Positions 1 through 6,980 of a stretch of 11,617 nt of DNA are shown here, one piece after another. The first letter of the stretch is position 1. Each line of letters begins with the position of its first letter. The DNA is from Alphaproteobacteria bacterium (GTDB lineage Bacteria; Pseudomonadota; Alphaproteobacteria; Rickettsiales; VGDC01), in assembly GCA_016869895.1 (NCBI GenBank), contig VGDC01000024.1, forward strand, positions 1 to 11,617, read 5' to 3'. Made by a program: the position numbers and the translations under genes. The notes beneath the pieces were generated by a model. That model searched no databases. It worked only from the letters and a program-made list of their open reading frames with translations, and was not told the origin of the DNA.

Positions 1-501
1 TTGAACTACAGCAACGCCCAGCCCTATTCCTTGGATGTGCTGCAAAAAGGCGTGGTGAATGAAAACAGCCCGAACAGCCTGACACAGGAACTCGCGGCGA
101 AATACAACACCTCGCTGGAAACCGAGCTTGAGACATGGTTCGACAACCGCATCGTCGCCGCTGGCAGCCGAGGCACCGCCAGACTCGCCATCAAAGACGC
201 CAATTTCCGCTCATCCCCGCTGCAGAAGAAAGACGGCGTCGAGGGATACTTCACCCGCGATCAGGCTGAACGCTGGGATGCGACCCTCTCCGTCGTCGTC
301 TCCCTTGAAGGCACAGGGCCCGATGGCCTGAGCACGGCGAATTTCACCGTGAATGTGAGCGCGAACAACACCGTGCCCGAAAAATCCAGCGATGCCGAGA
401 AATCGAAGATCTACCACTCGTTGGTCAACAAGCTGATGACCCTATTCAATCAGGAAGCAGACAAGCAGATTCGCCAGAATTTCAGCCGCTATCAACGCTG
501 A
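1..501 (+). CDS. Conserved alphaproteobacterial hypothetical protein, probable lipoprotein (5' end cut by window edge)
   Basis: The frame is open to the left edge and its first codon is TTG (Leu), so this is probably the C-terminal 166 residues of a longer protein that ends at the TGA at 499-501. Visible marks are Trp46, the run GSRGTARL at residues 55-62, FTRDQAERWDA at 84-94 and a charged C-terminus ending in FSRYQR. From memory, this pattern matches an uncharacterised family in Rhodospirillales-like Alphaproteobacteria whose members usually begin with a signal peptide and a lipobox Cys. Here that part would lie outside the window. There are no membrane segments in the visible part. It reads toward the vir operon and the two units share the terminator at 521-550, so it is not part of that operon. 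Its function is unknown and no enzyme motif is visible. A true TTG start at position 1 cannot be excluded, but is less likely because nothing upstream can be seen. Confidence 0.8.
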   Translation: MNYSNAQPYSLDVLQKGVVNENSPNSLTQELAAKYNTSLETELETWFDNRIVAAGSRGTARLAIKDANFRSSPLQKKDGVEGYFTRDQAERWDATLSVVVSLEGTGPDGLSTANFTVNVSANNTVPEKSSDAEKSKIYHSLVNKLMTLFNQEADKQIRQNFSRYQR

Positions 502-520
502 ACGCAGATTCCGCCCAAAG

Positions 521-550
521 AAAAAGGGGATGCTTTCGCATCCCCTTTTT
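521..550. terminator. Bidirectional intrinsic terminator between convergent genes
   Basis: A perfect 13-bp stem (521-533 pairing with 538-550) closes a 4-nt TTTC loop. The stem core is GGGGATGC/GCATCCCC with an A5 tract on one side and a T5 tract on the other. Either strand therefore reads as a GC-rich hairpin followed by a U-run. It lies 19 nt after the stop codon of the plus-strand gene and 19 nt after the stop codon of the minus-strand small lipoprotein gene, so it most likely ends both transcripts. Confidence 0.93.
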
Positions 551-569
551 TATTCTCTGGTGAAAGCGA

Positions 570-716
570 TTAAGCCATCCACCACGCGTTCACGTCACGG
601 CGTGGGCCGCATGGGCTGTCCTCAGCACCGACGCATGGGCTGCGCAGGTCTTCGCGTTTCTCGGCGCAAGCGGAGATGGCGAGGAGGGAAAGAATCAGCA
701 AAGTGATACGAAGCAT
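570..716 (-). CDS. 48-residue lipoprotein, candidate VirB7-like T4SS component
   Basis: A short protein with a basic N-terminus, a hydrophobic core and the lipobox I-S-A-C, so lipidation is expected at Cys17. The predicted mature peptide is only 32 residues, with two more Cys at 28 and 36 in the contexts SPCVG and SPCGPRRDVN. VirB7 proteins are tiny outer-membrane lipoproteins that stabilise VirB9; in Agrobacterium a second Cys makes a disulfide with VirB9, and a Cys-x-Gly-Pro...Leu-Asn motif is present. The CGPRRDVN segment here resembles that. The start at 716 is chosen because AAGGA precedes its ATG by 7 nt and the signal peptide begins there; an upstream in-frame ATG at 752 lacks this support. 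It lies 92 nt downstream of the third virB6 on the same strand and may have its own promoter. The VirB7 assignment is inference from size, lipobox, Cys and position. It could instead be an unrelated lipoprotein. Confidence 0.75.
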   Translation of the reverse strand: MLRITLLILSLLAISACAEKREDLRSPCVGAEDSPCGPRRDVNAWWMA

Positions 717-758
717 AAAAACATCCTTACTTAAAGAGCGTAAAAACAACACTCTTTT

Positions 759-787
759 GTGTTACAGAATAATAGCTATCCGGTCAA
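759..787 (-). promoter_or_regulatory. Possible promoter for the small lipoprotein gene
   Basis: On the minus strand, TTGACC (782-787) is separated by 17 nt from TAACAC (759-764). The -35 box matches the sigma-70 consensus at 5 of 6 positions but the -10 box at only 3 of 6. It lies in the 92-bp gap after the third virB6 and would give a leader of roughly 35 nt. This is weak evidence; read-through from the vir operon is the alternative. Confidence 0.3.
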
Positions 788-808
788 ACGGAAATGACAT
801 GCGCCCTG

Positions 809-2896
809 TTATTTCCGCGGTCTGCCATTCAGCCCTTTCTTGGCGGCGTAGTTACGCTCCATTCGACGTTGCAACTGATCCAGCGTTCCAGCCTGCGCAT
901 GTTTACGGTACATACGCTTCTGAAGGTCGCTTCCGTGCTGGAAGTCCTTCATATTGCTGCGAACGCTGCTATCCATATCCTTGTTCATCTCCAAGGCTGC
1001 GCCATGGGCACGGTCGACCTGCCCTCGCTGGAACTTCTTCGCAGCTCCACCGAATGCGGCACCGGTCGCTTTCATCGCTTTACCGCGAATCTTAGCGCCT
1101 TGTTCGGTGAACCAGCCACGGATACCCGTGCCTGCCGAGAGGCCGCCCGCGATGTTATCGGCTATGTTCTTCACGCTGCCCTCGAATTCTTTCATCACCA
1201 AGACAAGGATAATGAAGATGAGCACCTCGAAGAAGCCGAACGGCAGGACGTTAACCATGGATTCACGCGTGACCATATCGACATACTGGTATTTATAGAT
1301 GTCGAACACCCAAGCGATCGTCAGCCACTTACGCCAGCATATCTCGGTATCCAGAATCTGCGCGAGCGCAGCTTCGATGATGACCACGAACAGCGAGATA
1401 TAGGCGAAGAGGAAGACCGGCCCCAGCGCATTCGCCGTCAACTGCGATATCCACCCTCGGAACAGGTCTTTCGTTCGTTCGAAAAGGATGAAAGCGATGA
1501 ACAACGGCATCATCGACAGCAAGAGATAGAGCGCTATCAATGACGTGAGGTAAATCGTCACCGCGGTGATGATGGCCAAGACGAACATCACGATGCCATA
1601 GAACAGGAACAGCACCAGAATGAACCCTTCCACGCTGGAAAGGAACAGCGTCAGCATCGTCAGTGCCATATGCCCGGAGAAGACCTGCAGCAGCAGGGCT
1701 TCAAGCACGATGAGCGGCCCGCCCTGCCCGTTGGTCGAAGCAGCGAGGGATGCGGAGCAGATATTCGCCGCATCTGGTGCGCTAAGCGCCGTGGAGACCG
1801 CCATGTTCGGCGGCATTCCAAGCGTTTGCACAGCTTCAAGGCCGACCAAGAGCACGGCATTTATCAGATAAGTCATGCCTTCGATGAAGAAGCATCGAAT
1901 CATGTTGAAGAAGACCATCACGCTCTCACTGGTGATGAGCATCGCAACAATACCCAGCTTCGCCACGCGGATGAGTGCTTCACCAAGGACGATCTGGGAG
2001 AGCCCCAGCACAACCATTGCCCCCCAGATGGTCACATAGAGCGCCATCGCCGCCTGCACCGCACCCGTGAAGGTCGGATTAGCGACCGTCGCGGTCACAA
2101 TGGCTTGCGACGCGGCATTCAGCAGACCGATGATGATGGTGGAGACCGTACACAACACACCACAGGTGGTGATTTGCACCGCAGGAATGTTATTCTCGGA
2201 GTTGTAGCATTCCTCACCATGCACGAAGTAAGGGTTGCCCTCAAGATTCACTGGCTGACCCACGCCGTCTTCTTCTATGTTCTTGTTGATGGTCGCCTGA
2301 ATGGTCGAGGTGCGCATGCCCATGCCGTTGATGAGGGCGCGGAACACGTCAAGGCGGTACTGGTCGTTGCGGTTGGCGCTGAGATAGGCATAGATATCGT
2401 CGCCGAACATGGTCTCCAGCACGTTGCCGCACTTCGGCCAGGATGGGGTAGGCCAGTTGGAGATGACGTCATCGTCGGGAATCTCGTCTTCATCGGCGAC
2501 CATCAAGCAAAGAAGCTTGGCTTCGCTGTTCGTGAAGGTGATATTCTCTTCCTGAATCAGCGTCCACATGCGTTCGATATTGTCGATGGACGCCGAGTTG
2601 CCGGTCTTCTTGTTGATTTTATCCGCGATGTCGAGCATCACCTGACGCCAATACAGCATCTGCCTGCCGGTGCCGAAGTCATAGGTCGCGGGACGCCCTT
2701 CCCCTGCCTCAGGTGAAATGGGCTGTTCAGGTGGATTCGGGTTGGTCGCGCGTGGGCCGCCCGCAACGCCGGATGACGCATAAGCCGGAAGAACGGTCGT
2801 GGCGGAAAGGCCAATCGTCACCGCCAATATGCATAAGAATTTGCCGAACATATGCATTTTCCCCAGTTTTTTACTGTCCATACCCATCATCTTCAT
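809..2896 (-). CDS. virB6: VirB6/TrbL-family inner-membrane protein, third paralogue (VirB6-3), with N-terminal periplasmic domain
   Basis: A large polytopic protein (695 aa) of the T4SS inner-membrane channel. A signal peptide ends near PAYA (residue 40), followed by about 200 hydrophilic residues with Cys130, 156, 230, 245 and 249. The core has hydrophobic segments near 250-270, 285-330, 340-357, 397-470, 490-512 and 552-569. The family-type stretch LFERTKDLFRGW at 471-482, followed by QLTANALGPVFLFAYIS, aligns by eye with the two upstream paralogues. A basic, Gly/Ala-rich then charged tail of about 125 residues (570-695) is probably cytoplasmic. Agrobacterium VirB6 is about 295 aa, so this is the extended form known in Rickettsiales. 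The start is uncertain: ATG at 2896 has a poor ribosome site, and in-frame ATGs at 2890, 2887 and 2857 are alternatives; 2857 gives the most compact signal peptide. Its start lies 2 nt after the preceding stop, implying co-translation. Confidence 0.88.
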   Translation of the reverse strand: MKMMGMDSKKLGKMHMFGKFLCILAVTIGLSATTVLPAYASSGVAGGPRATNPNPPEQPISPEAGEGRPATYDFGTGRQMLYWRQVMLDIADKINKKTGNSASIDNIERMWTLIQEENITFTNSEAKLLCLMVADEDEIPDDDVISNWPTPSWPKCGNVLETMFGDDIYAYLSANRNDQYRLDVFRALINGMGMRTSTIQATINKNIEEDGVGQPVNLEGNPYFVHGEECYNSENNIPAVQITTCGVLCTVSTIIIGLLNAASQAIVTATVANPTFTGAVQAAMALYVTIWGAMVVLGLSQIVLGEALIRVAKLGIVAMLITSESVMVFFNMIRCFFIEGMTYLINAVLLVGLEAVQTLGMPPNMAVSTALSAPDAANICSASLAASTNGQGGPLIVLEALLLQVFSGHMALTMLTLFLSSVEGFILVLFLFYGIVMFVLAIITAVTIYLTSLIALYLLLSMMPLFIAFILFERTKDLFRGWISQLTANALGPVFLFAYISLFVVIIEAALAQILDTEICWRKWLTIAWVFDIYKYQYVDMVTRESMVNVLPFGFFEVLIFIILVLVMKEFEGSVKNIADNIAGGLSAGTGIRGWFTEQGAKIRGKAMKATGAAFGGAAKKFQRGQVDRAHGAALEMNKDMDSSVRSNMKDFQHGSDLQKRMYRKHAQAGTLDQLQRRMERNYAAKKGLNGRPRK

Positions 2897-2898
2897 AC

Positions 2899-4911
2899 CT
2901 ACTTCAGTTTGGTCAGCAGCTTCGCCGCACCACCTTTTGCCATCGCGCCGGCCTTTTTGCCTGCGGCTTTCTCGAAGCCTGCGCTGAAACTATCCTTGCC
3001 CGCATCGAACGAACCGAGCGCGTCGTTGACGTTCCTGATCGGATTATAACGGCTGAGTTTCTGGCCGGAGCCTTTCTCGTAGCCGGACTGGACGCCCTTC
3101 ACCACGCCCTGCGCAGCGCCGACGATCGCGCCCTTCTTGCCGCCGGAAAGGAAGCCCTTGGCCGCGCCGACGACGCCTTCTTTCACCGCATGGCGCGTCC
3201 CGCTGATGACCCCGCGAACCTGACGCTCGACAGGCAGGTATTGACCGAGCATCTGCATTCTGGATTGGGAGATGTCGCTGACCAGCTGCGGAATCCTCTC
3301 GGCGAAATTCTTCATCAGATACATGAGGAAGAGCGAGAAGAGGAAGAACTTCATCAGGTCGTAGACCAGCGTGCCGGTATGATCCACATTCGACTCAAGA
3401 CGAATCACATCGAAGGGGCAAATCAACTCCTGAATCTTGCCGAAGCCAAAATCGACCACATCATTCACCACTTCGCCAGCCTCATCGACAAGGCCGCCGA
3501 TAACCGGAACACCAGAGCCTTCTTCTGACAGGGGGCGCATGTGGATATTCAGAAGCGGCTCTTTCACGAGACGCACGTTACCAATAGCCACTACGTCCAT
3601 CGGGCGGGAGATGGTTCTTTCGAAGGCGTTATAGCCCGGCGTGCCCGGTCCTTGCGCAGGATTCTCCTCCTGATAACGCTCCAACAACTCCTCTTGGAAT
3701 TCCACAGGCAGCACAGGACCCCATTTCGGCTCTTCCCAGCCTACGCCGAGGATAGCCGTCAAAGAATGCTCGTTGTCTTGGAAGAACAACGTGTCCATCA
3801 CCGCGAAGGCGAAGACCATGAAGCTGAACAGCACCATCGGCTGGATAATCGTGCCGATGACCAGACGCAGCCACGAATCGAAATAGGTGCGCGCCGTGTT
3901 GAACAGTACAAGCGGGATGATGAGGGGCGAGATGATGACGAGCAAGCCCAGCATCGCATAGGTCGCAAGGAAGGTGAAGACGCAGCGCATGACCAGCAGC
4001 GACAGCATCAACATCACCATCAGCAGCACGAGGAACACGAATGGACCGATGAAGCTCGTCCAGAACAGTGCAGCACCGATGGTCCACAGCAATCCGACCT
4101 TCAGACCGGTGCCTTCGTCACCTAAGAACAGGCGCGCCATGATACAATCGATCTTACCCCAGATGTTCGATCCGAATTGCGCGCTATCCGCACCACAACT
4201 GGTGATGAATCCATCGACCGTCACCTGCGCGCCGCTCAAATCCTGATACGTCATACCATCACTGGTCAAATAAGACGACGCGATCCCCGCGAGCGTCTCC
4301 ATGATGCCGAAGACATTGAGCAGCATCGTCTCCGCGATGCCCGTGAACAGCAGCACCCCGCCGATTTTCAGGAGCAAGGTGAAAGATTCCGGGCCGGGAT
4401 TGCGGCAGGTTCCTAAAAGGATACTCATACCGAAGAAGGTCACCGCGAGGATGATGCAGCCCAGCACGAAAGCTTGCAAACTCGTGCGGAAGCTGGTCAG
4501 GAAGGTTTCGACCGATTCAAGGATGATGGCCTGCACGCAGCGCACGATACGTTCGATGAACACGCCATCGGAGCATATCGCCGAGAACGCGACGTTACGG
4601 GTGATGCCGGTATCAGGATCAAGTTCGCGAACCGTCTTGCCGCCGACCTGCATGATGGGATTGCCAGGAGAATGGAAACCGGGGATGAACATGAACGGAT
4701 GGACATCTGTTCCTTCGAAACTGGCCCCCCCTTCCCATCTTCCAGCCTTTCTGTCTTCATAATTCCTGTAGTTCGGGAAATCATTCAACAGGCTTTGATT
4801 GGTTGCCCACGCCTCGCCCAACGGCAACAGCATAAACACGCAGAGCAACGCATGCAGAATCGCGGCTTTCCAGATATTCGACGTCATTTTACCGAAGGGG
4901 TTTCCCATCAC
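2899..4911 (-). CDS. virB6: VirB6/TrbL-family inner-membrane protein, second paralogue (VirB6-2), with Gly/Lys-rich C-terminal tail
   Basis: Extended VirB6 (670 aa). A signal peptide ends near GEAWA (residue 36). About 85 periplasmic residues follow, then the paralogue motif C-V-Q at 125-127 and hydrophobic segments near 146-166, 179-200, 270-337, 348-375 and 518-533. WGKIDC at 251-256 matches WDKIDC in the first paralogue, and ISPLIIPLVLF followed by ARTYFDSWLRL at 326-350 is the family core. A loop of about 140 residues (376-517) precedes the last membrane segment. The tail from about 535 is basic and glycine-rich. The gene overlaps virB6-1 by 4 nt when the GTG at 4911 is used; the ATG at 4908 directly follows it in frame (GTGATG). 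An AGGAGG lies 6 nt before the GTG and 9 nt before the ATG, so either could start. Product role: inner-membrane platform of the secretion channel, by family. Confidence 0.88.
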   Translation of the reverse strand: MMGNPFGKMTSNIWKAAILHALLCVFMLLPLGEAWATNQSLLNDFPNYRNYEDRKAGRWEGGASFEGTDVHPFMFIPGFHSPGNPIMQVGGKTVRELDPDTGITRNVAFSAICSDGVFIERIVRCVQAIILESVETFLTSFRTSLQAFVLGCIILAVTFFGMSILLGTCRNPGPESFTLLLKIGGVLLFTGIAETMLLNVFGIMETLAGIASSYLTSDGMTYQDLSGAQVTVDGFITSCGADSAQFGSNIWGKIDCIMARLFLGDEGTGLKVGLLWTIGAALFWTSFIGPFVFLVLLMVMLMLSLLVMRCVFTFLATYAMLGLLVIISPLIIPLVLFNTARTYFDSWLRLVIGTIIQPMVLFSFMVFAFAVMDTLFFQDNEHSLTAILGVGWEEPKWGPVLPVEFQEELLERYQEENPAQGPGTPGYNAFERTISRPMDVVAIGNVRLVKEPLLNIHMRPLSEEGSGVPVIGGLVDEAGEVVNDVVDFGFGKIQELICPFDVIRLESNVDHTGTLVYDLMKFFLFSLFLMYLMKNFAERIPQLVSDISQSRMQMLGQYLPVERQVRGVISGTRHAVKEGVVGAAKGFLSGGKKGAIVGAAQGVVKGVQSGYEKGSGQKLSRYNPIRNVNDALGSFDAGKDSFSAGFEKAAGKKAGAMAKGGAAKLLTKLK

Positions 4912-6980
4912 TCGCCCCCTCCTCTACGCTTGATCTTGATGGTGGGGTTCTTCGCGACACTACTCGCAGCCTTGTGCAGCTGGTTCGAGAGCATGTTCTC
5001 ACCCGGTGTGTGCGGCGAGATATAGGCAGAAGAACCATCATCCGCAGTCAGCGCATGCGCAAGAACGGGAATATACGGCAGCCATTTCAGCATGAGGAAC
5101 ATGACGACAGCAGCCGTGATGATGATATAGATGAATTCGATCAGCATATCCCCCACGCCCGGGCAATCGAGATAAGCCAAGTCCGAAGGATCCGAAGGGC
5201 CGCCATCCATATGGCAACGATAAGAAGCGACCTTCTGCAAATCCAAGACCTGTACATCGAAGAAGCCGTCGATACGCTCCAGCCCCAGTGCCGACATGAA
5301 GCCATCCAGCAGCACACGGCTACCGAAGTTCACCACGTTACCGGATGCATGCACCACATCGCCCACGAAACTCAGCGCGGTAGAGCCTGTGGCGAAGTTA
5401 CAGATATCACCCGCAACACCGGAGAAGACGCGGCAAGGTGCCGAAAGCGCCCATGCCACCGCTTTGATGACCGTTCCGATGGCATTGACCACCGCGCCGA
5501 CCACACGGGAAATCTGGCCGACAATCCATGTGCCAACCTCCCAGACCGCTCCGACCAGTTTGCCAAGGCCGCAAATGGGGTTCCAACCGCAACCTTGGTC
5601 AGCTTCACGTTTCTGCTCGTCCGTTTCTGCACCTGGGGTGATCGAGTAAGCGAACATTTCCTTATTAGTCAGGAAGCCGTAGTAATAGCTCCCTTTGTTA
5701 TCCATTTTCGCCGGAATATCTTCGCAGGTTTCGCCCGCATCCGTATCGATATCCGGCATATCCACGCCATCCGCATCCGCAACCCATGGGTTGACGGCAC
5801 AGCGCTGCATCGCAGCTAATTGCGCGGGATCAAGCTCACAAAGGTCTATGGCCGCTTTTTCTTCGGCGGTTCCGTTCGTGCAGGTTTCGATGTATCCCAA
5901 AAGGCCGATAGCCGCGGTACCGGGAATATCCTCGCCCACATAATTCCCTAAGCCATCCTCGCCATTGCGAATCCATCTGCCGAAGTCGAAATTGGGTTGC
6001 TGGGAAGGCTCGCGTGCAATCGCATAGTAAAGGGAGCTTTCGCCACGGAAGATGATGGCATCCACCGCCGCCACGATCATGGAAAGATAAGCGACGATGA
6101 ACACCGGAATCAGCATGTGGGCAGTGAACTGGTGCAGCCAGTGCTTGAAGATTTCGCGGGTCTGTGAGAAGAGCATGCAAGGCAGTGTCAGCGGCGACAC
6201 ACATATCAGAAACGCCACGGTGACGACCGCCTGAAGATAGACCTTGATGGCACGCACAATGGACACCAGAAGCGTCAGCAGGAACATCAGAGCCATCAGA
6301 AGGATGATGACGCCGATACCACCGCTGAAGATGATGCTGCCCAATAGCACGATCAAACCGGCGGCGACCGTGGTGGTCAAGCCGATGCCGAACAAGGTGA
6401 TGATCATACAATCGATTTTATCCCATGCGGTCGGGTTCGCACGGGGGGAAATGGTGAATGGCAGCGCGTTCGTTTCGCTGCAAAGGCTCACACCGGGGCT
6501 CGTGAGCGAATAATTACTGACGATGCCTACCAAGCCTTCCATGATGTCGAAGACGCTGCGCGTCATCCCGCCGAATTGGAAAGTGAAGAACATCACCGCG
6601 CCGATTTTCAGCACGAGAAGGATGGTATCCGCCGCAGGACGGCGCACATTGCCGCTCAAATAGACCGCACCATAAAGGGTCACCGCCAGAATCATGCTCG
6701 CCAGCACGATCGGCTGATAGAAGGCCATGAAGCTCGCGAGGAAGTTCTCCGCCGCCTGAATCACGATTTCCTGCACACAGGAAACCACACGCCCCGCTAG
6801 TCCATCGTCACGTTCTGGGCAGAATTTATTGCCCTGCACCACCTCGACATCGGGCGCAGTCTGCCAAGCGGTTGCGTTTGCCGCCGAAGACGCAAAAAGG
6901 CTGCCGCAGAACACCACGGCAACCATCATGAGACTGAATAACCAGCCTTTATGCGTTCTTCTTGTTAGCAGCGGCATCAT
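4908..6980 (-). CDS. virB6: VirB6/TrbL-family inner-membrane protein, first paralogue (VirB6-1), with Cys-rich extracytoplasmic insert
   Basis: Extended VirB6 (690 aa). A signal peptide ends at SSAANA (residue 36), followed by a short periplasmic stretch, C-V-Q at 68-70 and hydrophobic segments near 91-108, 119-137, 193-213, 218-240, 247-270 and 288-310. WDKIDC at 186-191 and VSPLTLPCMLF at 261-271 followed by TREIFKHWLHQ are shared with the paralogues. An insert of about 300 residues (311-612) carries ten Cys and a Gly/Val amphipathic stretch at 471-512, before the last membrane segment at about 613-635 and a basic tail ending in KIKRRGGGE. The reading frame overlaps the end of virB4 by 32 nt. 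Two adjacent ATGs (6980, 6977) follow GGAAGAGG; the second has the better spacing. By family it forms part of the inner-membrane translocation pore; the function of the insert is unknown. Confidence 0.9.
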   Translation of the reverse strand: MMPLLTRRTHKGWLFSLMMVAVVFCGSLFASSAANATAWQTAPDVEVVQGNKFCPERDDGLAGRVVSCVQEIVIQAAENFLASFMAFYQPIVLASMILAVTLYGAVYLSGNVRRPAADTILLVLKIGAVMFFTFQFGGMTRSVFDIMEGLVGIVSNYSLTSPGVSLCSETNALPFTISPRANPTAWDKIDCMIITLFGIGLTTTVAAGLIVLLGSIIFSGGIGVIILLMALMFLLTLLVSIVRAIKVYLQAVVTVAFLICVSPLTLPCMLFSQTREIFKHWLHQFTAHMLIPVFIVAYLSMIVAAVDAIIFRGESSLYYAIAREPSQQPNFDFGRWIRNGEDGLGNYVGEDIPGTAAIGLLGYIETCTNGTAEEKAAIDLCELDPAQLAAMQRCAVNPWVADADGVDMPDIDTDAGETCEDIPAKMDNKGSYYYGFLTNKEMFAYSITPGAETDEQKREADQGCGWNPICGLGKLVGAVWEVGTWIVGQISRVVGAVVNAIGTVIKAVAWALSAPCRVFSGVAGDICNFATGSTALSFVGDVVHASGNVVNFGSRVLLDGFMSALGLERIDGFFDVQVLDLQKVASYRCHMDGGPSDPSDLAYLDCPGVGDMLIEFIYIIITAAVVMFLMLKWLPYIPVLAHALTADDGSSAYISPHTPGENMLSNQLHKAASSVAKNPTIKIKRRGGGE

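Noticed and set aside
570..752. A 60-residue version of the small lipoprotein starting at 752
   Set aside because: The ATG at 716 has AAGGA at 7 nt and places the signal peptide at the N-terminus; the longer version would begin near the proposed transcription start.
1670..2716. A 348-codon plus-strand open frame opposite virB6-3
   Set aside because: The translation is rich in His, Arg and Asp with no hydrophobic core or family motif, as expected for the complement of a membrane-protein gene. The minus-strand VirB6 assignment is strong.
4974..5819. A 281-codon plus-strand open frame opposite virB6-1 (and similar ones at 794-1543, 2713-3528 and 8374-9132)
   Set aside because: Same signature of antisense frames over well-supported genes; no recognisable motif in any of them.
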